Source: Halieaceae bacterium (GTDB lineage Bacteria; Pseudomonadota; Gammaproteobacteria; Pseudomonadales; Halieaceae). Taken from it: a DNA stretch of 44,944 bases. Shown here piece after piece: positions 33,984-42,283 of this stretch (the stretch's first letter is position 1; each line of letters opens with the position of its first letter). The notes below the pieces were generated by a model. It was not told the DNA's origin, did not search any database, and saw only the letters and a list, made by a program, of their open reading frames with translations. The stretch is taken from NCBI GenBank assembly GCA_018657645.1, contig JABHWT010000273.1:1-44944 (forward strand), written 5' to 3'. Both the position numbers and the translations under genes were made by a program.

Positions 33984-34271
33984 ATGAGTATTAATGCGGT
34001 CGTTATCCTCAAAACACATGAGGATAAACGAGAAGGTTTTAAAGAAATAATGAGAAATTCAAAACCAAAACTGTTGGCAGCTGATGGGTGTATTTCTATT
34101 CAAATGCTTCAAGATAGCGTGGACACAGATACCTTTGTACTAATTGAAGAATGGGAATCACAAGAAAAGCATCAAGCTTACTTTGGCGAATTAATTAGGT
34201 CCGGTGATTGGGATAAAATGTCAGCACACCTTGCGTCAGAGCCAGACAGCAGATATTGCTCAGTCTTTTGA
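33984..34271 (+). CDS. Antibiotic biosynthesis monooxygenase (ABM) domain protein
   Basis: The 95-residue protein is a single ferredoxin-like ABM domain: INAVVILKTHEDKREGFKEI, then GCISIQMLQDSVDTDTFVLI, EEWESQEKHQAYFG. AGGAC lies nine bases before ATG 33984, favouring it over an earlier start at 33945. Such proteins act as small cofactor-free monooxygenases, heme-degrading-type enzymes or unknown dimers. It precedes a glutathione transferase gene by ~150 bases, a pairing that suggests handling of reactive or xenobiotic compounds. Confidence 0.8.
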   Translation: MSINAVVILKTHEDKREGFKEIMRNSKPKLLAADGCISIQMLQDSVDTDTFVLIEEWESQEKHQAYFGELIRSGDWDKMSAHLASEPDSRYCSVF

Positions 34272-34422
34272 CAATAGAATATAACAAAGCCATGCGGCTT
34301 CCGTCGCTAAGCGCCTTGACAGTCATTCCGTCGCAGTTTTTGTGCATCGCTTCCCAATTTTGCAAAATTTCACACCAGTAATTCTGCCACTGTTGGCGGA
34401 GTAATACACTTTAGGAGGGATC

Positions 34423-35019
34423 GTGAAGATATACGGAGATATGATTTCGGGTAACTGCTACAAAGTAAAACTAGTAGCTGCGCTACTGGAAATTCCTCAT
34501 GAGTGGGTTCATGTAGATATTATGGTGGGCGGTGCAAGAACTAAAGAGCTTCTGACATTAAATCCGAACGGCAAGGTGCCTACAATGGAGCTTGATGACG
34601 GGAGATGTCTATCAGAGTCAAATGCAATAATTAACTATTTAGCATTCGATACGCCACTATACCCCACGGATAACTACCAACGGGCAAAAGTACAGCAATG
34701 GCAGTTCTTTGAACAATATAGTCACGAACCTTATATTGCTGTGGCTAGATTTATAAACAGGTTTCAAGGAATCCCGGAAGAAAGAAAGGAAGAGTATCAT
34801 TCAAAACAAAATGGCGGGCATTATGCTCTGAAAGTAATGGATGATCACCTTTCGAGCTCGCCCTATTTTGTAAGTGATACGTTGACTGTAGCTGATATCT
34901 CCTTATATGCATACACACATGTTTCTCATGAAGGCGGGTTTAGTTTAAAACACTACAGTAGCATTCAGGCTTGGTTAAACCGCGTATCCAATCACCCTAG
35001 ATACGTAGGAATGGAATAA
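34423..35019 (+). CDS. Glutathione S-transferase
   Basis: The 198-residue protein starts with GTG after a strong AGGAGG. The thioredoxin-like N-terminal domain has MKIYGDMISGNCYKVKL (candidate catalytic Ser/Cys at 9-12), the cis-proline in NPNGKVPTMEL and the glutathione-binding ESNAIINYLA. The C-terminal helical domain includes TLTVADISLYAYTHV, the N-capping box of GSTs. It probably conjugates or isomerises electrophiles in the cytoplasm. AT-rich like the ABM gene before it. Confidence 0.9.
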   Translation: MKIYGDMISGNCYKVKLVAALLEIPHEWVHVDIMVGGARTKELLTLNPNGKVPTMELDDGRCLSESNAIINYLAFDTPLYPTDNYQRAKVQQWQFFEQYSHEPYIAVARFINRFQGIPEERKEEYHSKQNGGHYALKVMDDHLSSSPYFVSDTLTVADISLYAYTHVSHEGGFSLKHYSSIQAWLNRVSNHPRYVGME

Positions 35020-35066
35020 TGTATATAACAAGTCAATCACGACCGGTCTTTTTTAGACGGGCCTCC

Positions 35067-35150
35067 GCACTGCCGGAGCTCCACCTGGAGTGCTGGCAGC
35101 CTCGACCGCTGCATGCGGATGTCGCCGACCAGCTGTGTATACTGGATGAG
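35067..35150 (+). repeat. Repeat A, copy 5
   Basis: cactgccggagctccacctg, gagtgctggcagcc and gaccagctgtgtatactggatgag match the other copies. The TATACT box (35138-35143) lies 26 bases before the GTG of the QueG-like gene, a plausible -10 position for a short leader. Confidence 0.8.
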
Positions 35151-35169
35151 GAAATAAGGGAGCAGGACA

Positions 35170-36228
35170 GTGGATAAACTGAGCAGTGCCGTACTTGAAC
35201 TGCCGCTTCTGGAAGGCGCGATCTCTTCCGGCATTGTCACGACAGAAGGCTTATCTGGTGGTCCACCATCTGCTGATCTGACTTATGTTCTTGAAAGTGC
35301 CAGATCGGCGATTAGTTTCGCCGTCGCCCTGGACAAAAAAAGCATCGCGCCATATTTCACGAAAGAAGACAGGCATTTCCTTGAAAAAGAGATGATCAAG
35401 GCCAATGCACTGGCCAGCGGTATCGCGCTTCATTTATCCAACTTCCTTAATAACAAGGGCCATAACTCTGTTCCAGTCGCGGCCAACCTTGTCTATCGTG
35501 ATGGCGAAGGCGATAAGGCTTCTTATCAGCCGACAGACGAAGTGTACCCGGATTTGGCCCATCGATATCTTGCGGTCAGATCCGGCTTGGGGCATTTGGG
35601 AAAATCCGGCAATTTGATCACCCCCGAACACGGCGCCTCGGTTATTTTGGGTGCAGTTGTATCCGAGGCAGAACTTGTACCGACGCCGCCTCTGCCAGCG
35701 CAGGACAATTACTGTGATGAATGCAAGCTTTGTCTGGCTTCATGTGTATCAGGGTTCATGGATTTCGATAGCGAGACGTGTGTCACCCTTGGCGGGCATG
35801 AATACACCTATTCAGCCAGGAACAACTTCGCCAGATGCGATCTGGTTTGTAGTGGCTATACGGGGCTATCAAAAAAGGGGAAGTGGTCGACATGGTCGCC
35901 GGGGCGCTTTGAATTACCTGAAAAGGATGAAGACCTGAGCGCAGCTTACGAAAGCATCACAAGTGCTTATTCCAAATGGCCAGAAACACCCGGCGGGCGC
36001 TTGTTCTTCTATACCGACGATAAGTTGCGAGTATCGTGCGCCCATTGCCAACTAATTTGCGATCCCGATCCTGAAGTACGAAAAGCACGGATGACAATGC
36101 TTAAGAATTCAGGTGTGGTAATGCAAACAGAAAACGGAGCGCTAGAGGCGCTTAGCCCCAAAGAAGCCAAACAAAGACTGGAAAACATGTCGCCGGAAAG
36201 AAGAGCCTTATACGAGGATTATGAATAA
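35170..36228 (+). CDS. QueG-like iron-sulfur protein (epoxyqueuosine-reductase family paralogue)
   Basis: The 352-residue protein starts with GTG after AAGGGAG. A flavin/cobalamin-type reductase N-terminal domain (KASYQPTDEVYPDLAHRYLA, RSGLGHLGKSGNLITPEHG) is followed by two iron-sulfur motifs: CDECKLCLASC (CX2CX2CX3C) and CAHCQLIC (CX2CX3C). Canonical QueG has CPTGA after the first motif and CPW after the second; here they read CVSGF and CDPDP. The insert between motifs is long. It is therefore a divergent relative of QueG and reductive dehalogenases rather than a clear tRNA enzyme. A cobalamin-dependent reductase role is inferred. Confidence 0.75.
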   Translation: MDKLSSAVLELPLLEGAISSGIVTTEGLSGGPPSADLTYVLESARSAISFAVALDKKSIAPYFTKEDRHFLEKEMIKANALASGIALHLSNFLNNKGHNSVPVAANLVYRDGEGDKASYQPTDEVYPDLAHRYLAVRSGLGHLGKSGNLITPEHGASVILGAVVSEAELVPTPPLPAQDNYCDECKLCLASCVSGFMDFDSETCVTLGGHEYTYSARNNFARCDLVCSGYTGLSKKGKWSTWSPGRFELPEKDEDLSAAYESITSAYSKWPETPGGRLFFYTDDKLRVSCAHCQLICDPDPEVRKARMTMLKNSGVVMQTENGALEALSPKEAKQRLENMSPERRALYEDYE

Positions 36229-36336
36229 GTAGTAGTGGTAGCTCCCCAGCAATACTCCGTGGCTTGTTTGAGTTATTAATTGCCGCTAGAATTTTTAATT
36301 CGCCAGTGACAGGTTTACCTGAAGCAATGGAAGGAT

Positions 36337-37101
36337 GTGCACCACTCCGTGGCCCAATATTTGCAGCTAGATGCTGAGAGACAAACCAGACCTATGTTAA
36401 GTATTGCCCAGTGGAGCGATCCAGAGCACTTCTATAAACATGCACAATATGTAAAAACCAGCCATCGAAATCAGCTGGTTTTTGTCCACATCCCCAAATG
36501 CGGTGGCAGTAGCGTTGAAAAAGCTATGGAGCGTATCCATGACCGAGCTAAATTTTCTGGACACACACCGCTTTGTGTCTACCTTAAGCTACTGCCCAAG
36601 ACAAACAGAGAACGCTTGTTTTTTACTGTAGTTAGAAACCCCTGGAATCGGGCAGTGTCAGCATTTTTTTACTTGGCAAAAATGCGGCAGGATCGCCACC
36701 ACGCACAGTTCTGGCAACAATTAGGCGACCCGCAGGATTTTACAGACTTCGTCAGAGGGCTCTTCAAGCTCTGGCAACAGGGGGATCTGCACACAGTGCT
36801 TCATGTATGCCCGCAGTCCAGCTTTCTTACAGAGGATGCCCTGGAACATTCGCCAGTAATGGTAGAACACATTTGTAAGCTGGAGTCCCTGGAAAGCGAT
36901 CTGCAAAGTAAAGTACCCGGGCTGAGTAGCCTCGAAAAAGAGGCTTTCTCTATGGTTGATTCACATAAACTCAACAGCACCGAGCATGCCCCGGCTAAAT
37001 TTTACTACACACCGGAAACAGCGGAGATCATTCAGACAATCTATGCATATGACATTGCTAACTTCGGCTATCAAAAACCCTGGCACTTATCAGAAGTATA
37101 A
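36337..37101 (+). CDS. Sulfotransferase (Sulfotransfer_2-like)
   Basis: The 254-residue enzyme would move sulfate from PAPS to a glycan or other alcohol. The 5'-phosphosulfate loop VFVHIPKCGGSSVE is at residues 49-62 and the 3'-phosphate motif VVRNPWNRAVSAF lies near 100-112. Both are intact. No membrane anchor is seen, unlike the Golgi enzymes of eukaryotes. The start is uncertain: GTG 36337 follows GGAAGG closely, and ATG 36394 is an alternative that still keeps the PAPS loop. With the methyltransferase and SGNH genes it suggests surface-glycan decoration. Confidence 0.82.
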   Translation: MHHSVAQYLQLDAERQTRPMLSIAQWSDPEHFYKHAQYVKTSHRNQLVFVHIPKCGGSSVEKAMERIHDRAKFSGHTPLCVYLKLLPKTNRERLFFTVVRNPWNRAVSAFFYLAKMRQDRHHAQFWQQLGDPQDFTDFVRGLFKLWQQGDLHTVLHVCPQSSFLTEDALEHSPVMVEHICKLESLESDLQSKVPGLSSLEKEAFSMVDSHKLNSTEHAPAKFYYTPETAEIIQTIYAYDIANFGYQKPWHLSEV

Positions 37102-37407
37102 ACCCCCTATTCGAATAAATTTTCGGGTATCGGCACCCATTAGCCCCTCCCCGTCAACTTGGCGATATCCTCTCGGAGTATTCGCGTATAAATAGTTTGT
37201 TCTGCCTTGCACTCAGAAATCACTATGTCAGGACATTCTGGCAAACATTTCCTTTTGTATCGTCTCTACTTATACTCTGCAATGAACCTACTGACCTGAG
37301 GCTGGCTACGTTAGGCAGTAATGAGTGAAGTGTTGTGAGGCTTGGCCATTACAAGATGGCGAATGGCGAAAGTAGTAAACCAATAATTATTAGGGTGGGA
37401 TAATTTA
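37102..37407. other. Intergenic region with a duplicated gene tail
   Basis: A short cattagcccctcc block (37137) resembles repeat C's upstream part. At 37297-37330 the sequence gaggctggctacgttaggca + gtaatgagtg nearly repeats the 3' end of the CMD gene (23827-23860). The rest shows no gene. The VOC promoter should lie here. Confidence 0.5.
37297..37333 (+). pseudogene. 3'-end fragment of a CMD-family gene copy
   Basis: About 30 of 35 bases match the last codons, stop and trailing bases of the gene at 23237-23851. Only this tail remains. Confidence 0.5.
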
Positions 37408-37947
37408 ATGATAAATGATGTCAGTTTTGGCCCAATTCAGCAGGTAGCCTATATAGTTGCAGACCTTGATCAATCTATTTTAATGTGGAACCAAGCAATG
37501 GGTATCGGCCCCTTTGCTGTAGCTCGCAATGTTCAACCTCTGGAAGGTTCTGTTTATCGGGGTGAAGAGAGTCACGGTATCACCATCAATTTGGGATTTG
37601 CCTATATAGACAATATACAGTTGGAACTGATTCAACCCTGTGATGAACAACCTTCTATATACAGGGAGGCTCTGGATGCAGGACACACCGCCTTGCACCA
37701 CTATGGTTTTTTGGTGGAAGACTATGAAACAGCGTATCAAGATGCTCTCAATGCGGGCTATCAAGCTATTGTTGATGCGGGGCAGAAGGGCTGGGCCAGA
37801 ATGGCATATATGGAATTGCAGAGTATGCCTGGCTTGATTTCTGAAATAATTGAATGGAATGACAATACTCGTCCCTATTTTGACGGAGTCAAGGACATGC
37901 TCTCAGCCGCAGATTCCAAACAACTTATCCATGAGTTTTCACTGTAA
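37408..37947 (+). CDS. VOC/glyoxalase-fold protein
   Basis: The 179-residue protein has paired betaalphabetabetabeta units of the VOC superfamily (Glyoxalase_4-like): IQQVAYIVADLDQSILMWNQ at the N-terminus, INLGFAYIDNIQLELIQPCD, ALHHYGFLVEDYETAYQDAL and PGLISEIIEWND. Metal-ligand candidates are His93-His94 and the glutamates in QLELIQP and ISEIIEW. Members of this branch include lyases, isomerases and dioxygenase-like enzymes; no choice is possible. It is AT-rich and stands alone between repeat-bearing gaps. Confidence 0.82.
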   Translation: MINDVSFGPIQQVAYIVADLDQSILMWNQAMGIGPFAVARNVQPLEGSVYRGEESHGITINLGFAYIDNIQLELIQPCDEQPSIYREALDAGHTALHHYGFLVEDYETAYQDALNAGYQAIVDAGQKGWARMAYMELQSMPGLISEIIEWNDNTRPYFDGVKDMLSAADSKQLIHEFSL

Positions 37948-38479
37948 GGCATGTCGCTATACCGAACTTGTGGCTCTGTCGCGAGCTTTGCCGAGTTTTA
38001 GCAAACGGCAATCAGCGGGCGCAGCTATCCTGCCGGGGTCATATCCATGATTCTGCTTGGGGTGCAAATCAACAATCAGGAGTCCTCCTCCAAATGCCTA
38101 TTATGTGTAAACCATGTCTCCGGTATAATCCGCAAGCAATGTCTCAATAACCACAGAAGGGCTTCCGTCTATTGGGCAGACTACTCTAGACTGCCAGACC
38201 TAGAGCTTCGTAACCAGGCGCGGTGCGCTCGGTGATCAGGTCGATGCGTTGCAGCTGCGGGATAACGTATTCCTGAAAGGGGTTGAAGCGCCTGAGGATC
38301 GCAAGCCAGTTCCTCGGGCCGCCTGGAATAAGCTGCCCGAAAACGAGCAAGTGGCCAGCCGACCATCGCCCGAAGTTATATAAAACCTGATGCACATCAT
38401 TGATAAAGCAGCGGACAAGTAACCATAATATATGTGAGGTTTCTTCACTTTTCATGCGTGACCCAGTCAGTGGAGGTTC
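37948..38479. other. Gap with repeat scraps and unassigned coding-like remnants
   Basis: A piece of repeat A (ctgccggggtcatatccatg, 38028) runs into ttggggtgcaaatcaaca, a block also seen in repeat B. From 38186 to 38455 a minus-strand frame (…RFNPFQEYVIPQLQRIDLI…) and an overlapping plus-strand frame (…DNVFLKGVEAPEDRKPVPRA…) are both open. Neither could be assigned to a family. Confidence 0.4.
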
Positions 38480-39361
38480 ATGATGAAATGGGCATCCAGA
38501 TTCATTCTACTCCTGAGCATCGCTGCATTAACGGCAGGCTGCAAGCTGGCCATTATAGTCGTAGAAGGCGGTGAAGTGCAGTCGACTGGCTCGGGAGTTT
38601 GTGTGGCCAATGTGATTTGTGTAGTTGATGTGACCGATCCAAATTTCTCTGAAATATTCACGGCAGTTCCCGACGAAGGTTGGTACTTTCATAAGTGGAA
38701 TTCGGGCAGTAGGTTCTTCTGCGACGGGTCCAGCGTACCTGAGTGTAATCTTTCCTTTCATGAGCACGCAGAAAGCAAAGCAGTTGAAGATATGGTAGCG
38801 TCTTCTGAGACGTTTTACCTCATGCCTGTATTTAAACTGTACCGGGATATTATAACTGTAAACGGCATTGAGTGGATCCAGCCGGCTCTTTTTACCAACC
38901 TCTCATGGAATGACATCAATGCTATTTGTCCAGAGGGAGTATGCGCAGGAGTGTTGAACGGTTATGACATGACAGGCTGGATGTGGGCAACAATAGAAGA
39001 TGTAAACGCTTTGTTTAACCACTACATTGGGTTCGAGGCCTTAGGACCTGGTCGAGGCAATTATACCGGCTATGGCGATCCTAAACCAAACTGGGCTGGC
39101 GAGTTTTATGTTGATGGGTGGCGCACAACATAGACAAATGAACCAATTCCAGAATACCCAGAAGTTTACGAATATAGCACTCAAGGGTGGGTCATAGACG
39201 ACTATCCCGAGATCTGTCTCCCGGAGCCATGCCACTATTCCCCGATATGGAGGGATAGCGGAGATAACTTCGGTTCTTCGGGCGATCTTGCATCGACTGG
39301 CAGAATTGCCTATCTCGGTTATTATAGACCGCTTGGGGCTTGGTTTTACCGCATTCCCTGA
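38480..39361 (+). pseudogene. Lipoprotein with InlB-like N-terminal module, interrupted by TAG
   Basis: The frame opens at ATG 38480 (or 38483, better placed after GGAGG). The lipoprotein signal ends ALTAGC (Cys21), followed by the shared module (GCKLAIIVVEGGEVQS, Cys pairs, FTAVPDEGWYFHKW, YLMPVF). The C-terminal part (IEWIQPALFTNLSWNDINAI, YDMTGWMWATIEDVNALFNH) resembles the domain seen in PEP-/VPLPA-CTERM-type exported proteins. An in-frame TAG (39131-39133) stops it at 217 residues. The same frame then continues for 75 codons (…STGRIAYLGYYRPLGAW…) to TGA 39359-39361, and that continuation looks like the missing end of the domain. It is probably a nonsense-mutated gene. Confidence 0.75.
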
Positions 39362-39443
39362 CCAATGGCTGTGTGATAATGATCGATATTTAGAGAAGGG
39401 CAATGTCCCTTCATAGGACAATGCAGTAGTAGCAGCGGGACTG

Positions 39444-39575
39444 TTGATTTGCAGTGAATATTGAACCACTAAATTTTGATAGTTGCATTCTGAGTTGACC
39501 CGAGCTAAGAACAGGAAACGCAATATAATTCAGTACGTTGAGATAGCCCAGGTGGGTAAACTCTCAGTGCACACC
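39444..39575 (+). repeat. Repeat B, copy 3
   Basis: gatttgcagtgaatattgaa, gttgacccgagctaagaaca and gtacgttgagatagcccagg follow the order of the copies at 10201 and 33540. Confidence 0.85.
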
Positions 39576-39696
39576 TTTCAACGGTATCGGCAAATTAAAT
39601 TTCTGAAGCTGCCCTAATCCCACCCTGATTCCTAGGCAACCGCCCTGTTCCATTCTGCGAACGCACTCACCCTGAGATTCCAATAATGGCGCGCCA

Positions 39697-39721
39697 ACCA
39701 GGTGCCGACCCAGCTTGAACA
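39697..39721. repeat. Short repeat shared with 42884-42908
   Basis: accaggtgccgacccagctt+gaaca here matches actaggtggcgacccagatt+gaaca at 42884 with few changes. It lies in the gap before the TonB receptor gene, which otherwise holds repeats A and B and no gene. Confidence 0.6.
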
Positions 39722-39763
39722 AAAAGAAGGCGTACCCTAGTTTAACAGCACAGACCACGATAA

Positions 39764-39815
39764 GTAGCTGTCTGCGGCCAGTTGTTTATACTAGCTCTGA
39801 TGGAAGACGTGGCTC
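39764..39815 (+). repeat. Repeat A, copy 6 (degenerate)
   Basis: gtagctgtctgcggccagtt and gtttatactagctctgatgg match the core of the family; the 3' part is weakly conserved. It ends 80 bases before the TonB receptor start. Confidence 0.65.
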
Positions 39816-39895
39816 TAGCCCTGCTTACCTCCAGATATATGGGTAGCCAGAGGCTAAAGCAAGTGAAAATTATTGTTCATAAGGGGATAGTGTAT

Positions 39896-42229
39896 ATGTT
39901 GTCTATTAATTCACCACAGCAGTCCAAAGTGGCCTTCAAACGGTCATGTCTGGCCACGGCCATTGCAGCTGGCACGGCTTTATTGACCATTTCACTGTCC
40001 CCTGGCGTCCTGGCACAACAGGCCGACAGCTTTGTCATCGAGGAGGTGCTGGTCACCGCCCGTAAAAAGAGCGAGTCCCTGCAGTCGGTACCCATTTCAG
40101 TATCGGCCTTTACCGCAAAGGATATTGCCGCGATGGGCATGACCAATGTCACCGACATTGGCATCCTGACCCCCAACTTGCAGATCAACCCCAACACCGG
40201 TGGTAACGACGGCGTAGTTGCCTGTATGCGCGGTCTGTGCCGCACCGATTACATGATGACTGAAGACCCACAGGTAGGCATCTATTTAGATGGTGTCTAT
40301 ATCGGCAAATCAGTCGGCTCATTATTTGATGTTGCCGAACTGGAGCGAGTCGAGGTGCTGCGGGGCCCCCAGGGTACCCTTTATGGTAAGAATACTCTGG
40401 GTGGTGCTATTTTATTGCATACCCGCAAGCCCACCGATGAGTTCGGTGCCAAGATTACGGGCACCGTGGGTAACTTTGATGCGAAGTACCTAAGAGCCCA
40501 TATCAACGCCCCAATCAACGACAAACTGGCGACCAGCTTCTCGTTACTGCACAAAAAGCGCGATGCTTTTGTTGAAAATACCCTGGGGAAGGATGTCTGG
40601 AGCGAAGACACCCAGGCTGCTCACATAGCTGTACGATGGCTTCCCAGCGATACCGTGACGGTCGATTATGCCCTCGACTGGCAGACCAAGGATCAGTCGC
40701 CATTGGCGCCCCAAATCAGTTCGGTGAGCAATGGCTATTTGAGCTTTGGCCCACAATACAGCGGTGATGTTCACACCGACCGCCAGAGCAAGGTCCATAT
40801 CAATGGCGACGACACCTTCAACAAGAGCGACCTGCTGGGCCACTCCCTGACCGTGAACTGGGCGCTTGGCGATGCCGGCTTTGCCCAGAACCTGAACCTT
40901 AAGTCCATCACCTCCCATCGCGATTATGAGAACAAGATGAGTGTTAACTCAACAGGGACGGCTCTGCGCCTGATCTATAGCGATGATCTCTTCGACTACG
41001 AGACTTTCAATCAGGAATTCCAACTCTCTGGCACCGCCGCCGATGGTGCACTGGATTTTGTGGTCGGTCTGTTCTATTTCGAAGAGGATGGCAATTATGT
41101 CAACCCCCAGATAATGGACAGTTTCGGTATCGATAAAATTCACGACACTGATATCGACAACAAGAGCAGCGCCATTTTTGGTGAGCTGAACTATAGGTGG
41201 ACCGAGAAGCTCTCTACTACCCTGGGCTTTCGCTTTACCAAGGAGAAACGTAAAGGAGACGTTTATGCTTCATTGACACCTCATGCCCTAGGTATTGAGC
41301 TGCCCTACATGGATACCAGCATCGGCCTGTTTTTAGACTCCTCTACTTTTTTACCCATAGAGCCCCCACCCGGCTTTGATACTAAAATTGAAACCAGCAG
41401 TGTCTCGCCACGCGTTGCAGTGACATACGACTGGAACGATGATCTGATGACCTATGTCTCCTATGCACGTGGTTTCAAGAGCGGTAGCTTCAGTGCCAGG
41501 GCCGATAACCCGACCCAATGGGGGCCATACGACGATGCCACTATCGACAGCTATGAAATTGGTTTCAAGTCACACTGGCTGGACAGGCGCGTGCGCTTGA
41601 ATGTGGCTGCATTTTACGAAGACATTGAGGATATGCAGGTGCAAATCAACCAACCCTCAATCATCGGTTTCTCCAACGCTATTCGTAATGCCGGTCAGGC
41701 AACCGTAAAGGGGCTGGAGTTAGAGTTGCGCGCAATGCTGACCCAGGGGCTGGAGCTTAGTGCTGGTTACGGCTATACCGATGCCGAGTACGATGAGTGG
41801 AATGACTTTGACAGCGCTGGCAACCCAACTAACGTTGCGAATGACAGAGCCTTTGAATTTACTGCCAGAAACACCTACAACGTCACCCTCAACTACAGCT
41901 ACCCGCTGGAAAACGGTGTTTTGGGTGCGAGGCTGGACTTAGCCGGACAGAGCAAAACTCGCTTCACTCCGGTTATCAGCGGCAATGACGATATCGCCCA
42001 GCCAAGCTATGATCTAATCAATGCCCGCCTTAGCTACGAAGGTATCAATGTCGGTAACGGCACGTTGGGCGTCTCCCTATGGGTGAAAAACCTTGACGAC
42101 GAAGAGTATAAAATCGGCGGCTGGGAGTTCAATGTGGCATCTACTGGTGACCGAGCAGCGGTCAGTCAATGGGGAGAGCCGAGAACCTATGGTCTGGATA
42201 TCGTCTATGAGTTCGGCGCGCGGCTCTAA
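39896..42229 (+). CDS. TonB-dependent outer-membrane receptor
   Basis: The 777-residue protein starts at ATG 39896 after AGGGGA, giving a signal peptide that ends SPGVLAQ. The TonB box (EEVLVTA) follows. The plug shows SVPISVSAFTAKDIAAMGM, CMRGLCRTDY, GIYLDGVYIGKSVG and VEVLRGPQGTLYGKNTLGGA. The barrel ends YGLDIVYEFGARL. It belongs to the same broad receptor type as the gene at 7736 but is not a close copy. The RGLCRTD loop has two cysteines (CMRGLC), which could form a plug disulfide. Substrate unknown. An in-frame earlier start at 39782 lies within repeat A and is less likely. Confidence 0.94.
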   Translation: MLSINSPQQSKVAFKRSCLATAIAAGTALLTISLSPGVLAQQADSFVIEEVLVTARKKSESLQSVPISVSAFTAKDIAAMGMTNVTDIGILTPNLQINPNTGGNDGVVACMRGLCRTDYMMTEDPQVGIYLDGVYIGKSVGSLFDVAELERVEVLRGPQGTLYGKNTLGGAILLHTRKPTDEFGAKITGTVGNFDAKYLRAHINAPINDKLATSFSLLHKKRDAFVENTLGKDVWSEDTQAAHIAVRWLPSDTVTVDYALDWQTKDQSPLAPQISSVSNGYLSFGPQYSGDVHTDRQSKVHINGDDTFNKSDLLGHSLTVNWALGDAGFAQNLNLKSITSHRDYENKMSVNSTGTALRLIYSDDLFDYETFNQEFQLSGTAADGALDFVVGLFYFEEDGNYVNPQIMDSFGIDKIHDTDIDNKSSAIFGELNYRWTEKLSTTLGFRFTKEKRKGDVYASLTPHALGIELPYMDTSIGLFLDSSTFLPIEPPPGFDTKIETSSVSPRVAVTYDWNDDLMTYVSYARGFKSGSFSARADNPTQWGPYDDATIDSYEIGFKSHWLDRRVRLNVAAFYEDIEDMQVQINQPSIIGFSNAIRNAGQATVKGLELELRAMLTQGLELSAGYGYTDAEYDEWNDFDSAGNPTNVANDRAFEFTARNTYNVTLNYSYPLENGVLGARLDLAGQSKTRFTPVISGNDDIAQPSYDLINARLSYEGINVGNGTLGVSLWVKNLDDEEYKIGGWEFNVASTGDRAAVSQWGEPRTYGLDIVYEFGARL

Positions 42230-42247
42230 GCCCACCTAACCCGCTTT

Positions 42248-42283
42248 AAAAAAACCTTGGCACTTGTGTTTCAAGGTTTTTTT
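42248..42283 (+). terminator. Rho-independent terminator of the TonB receptor gene
   Basis: AAAAAAACCTTG (42248-42259) and CAAGGTTTTTTT (42272-42283) form a perfect 12-bp stem with a 12-base loop and a T-run, 19 bases after the stop. The symmetric A/T tracts could work in both directions. Confidence 0.92.

Noticed and set aside
38186-38455. 89-codon minus-strand ORF as a real gene
   Set aside because: Its reading is protein-like but no family was recognised, an opposite frame is also open, and no ribosome binding site was seen; kept only as an unassigned remnant in the gap entry.
39131-39133. TAG read as pyrrolysine or programmed readthrough
   Set aside because: No pyrrolysine machinery or stem-loop after the stop was seen, and one nonsense mutation is simpler.
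39041-39523. 160-codon minus-strand frame
   Set aside because: It runs antisense through the third lipoprotein and into repeat B, and contains no recognisable domain.
20662-39815. Repeat A family as a CRISPR array
   Set aside because: Copies are kilobases apart with genes between them, not regularly spaced, and no cas gene is present.
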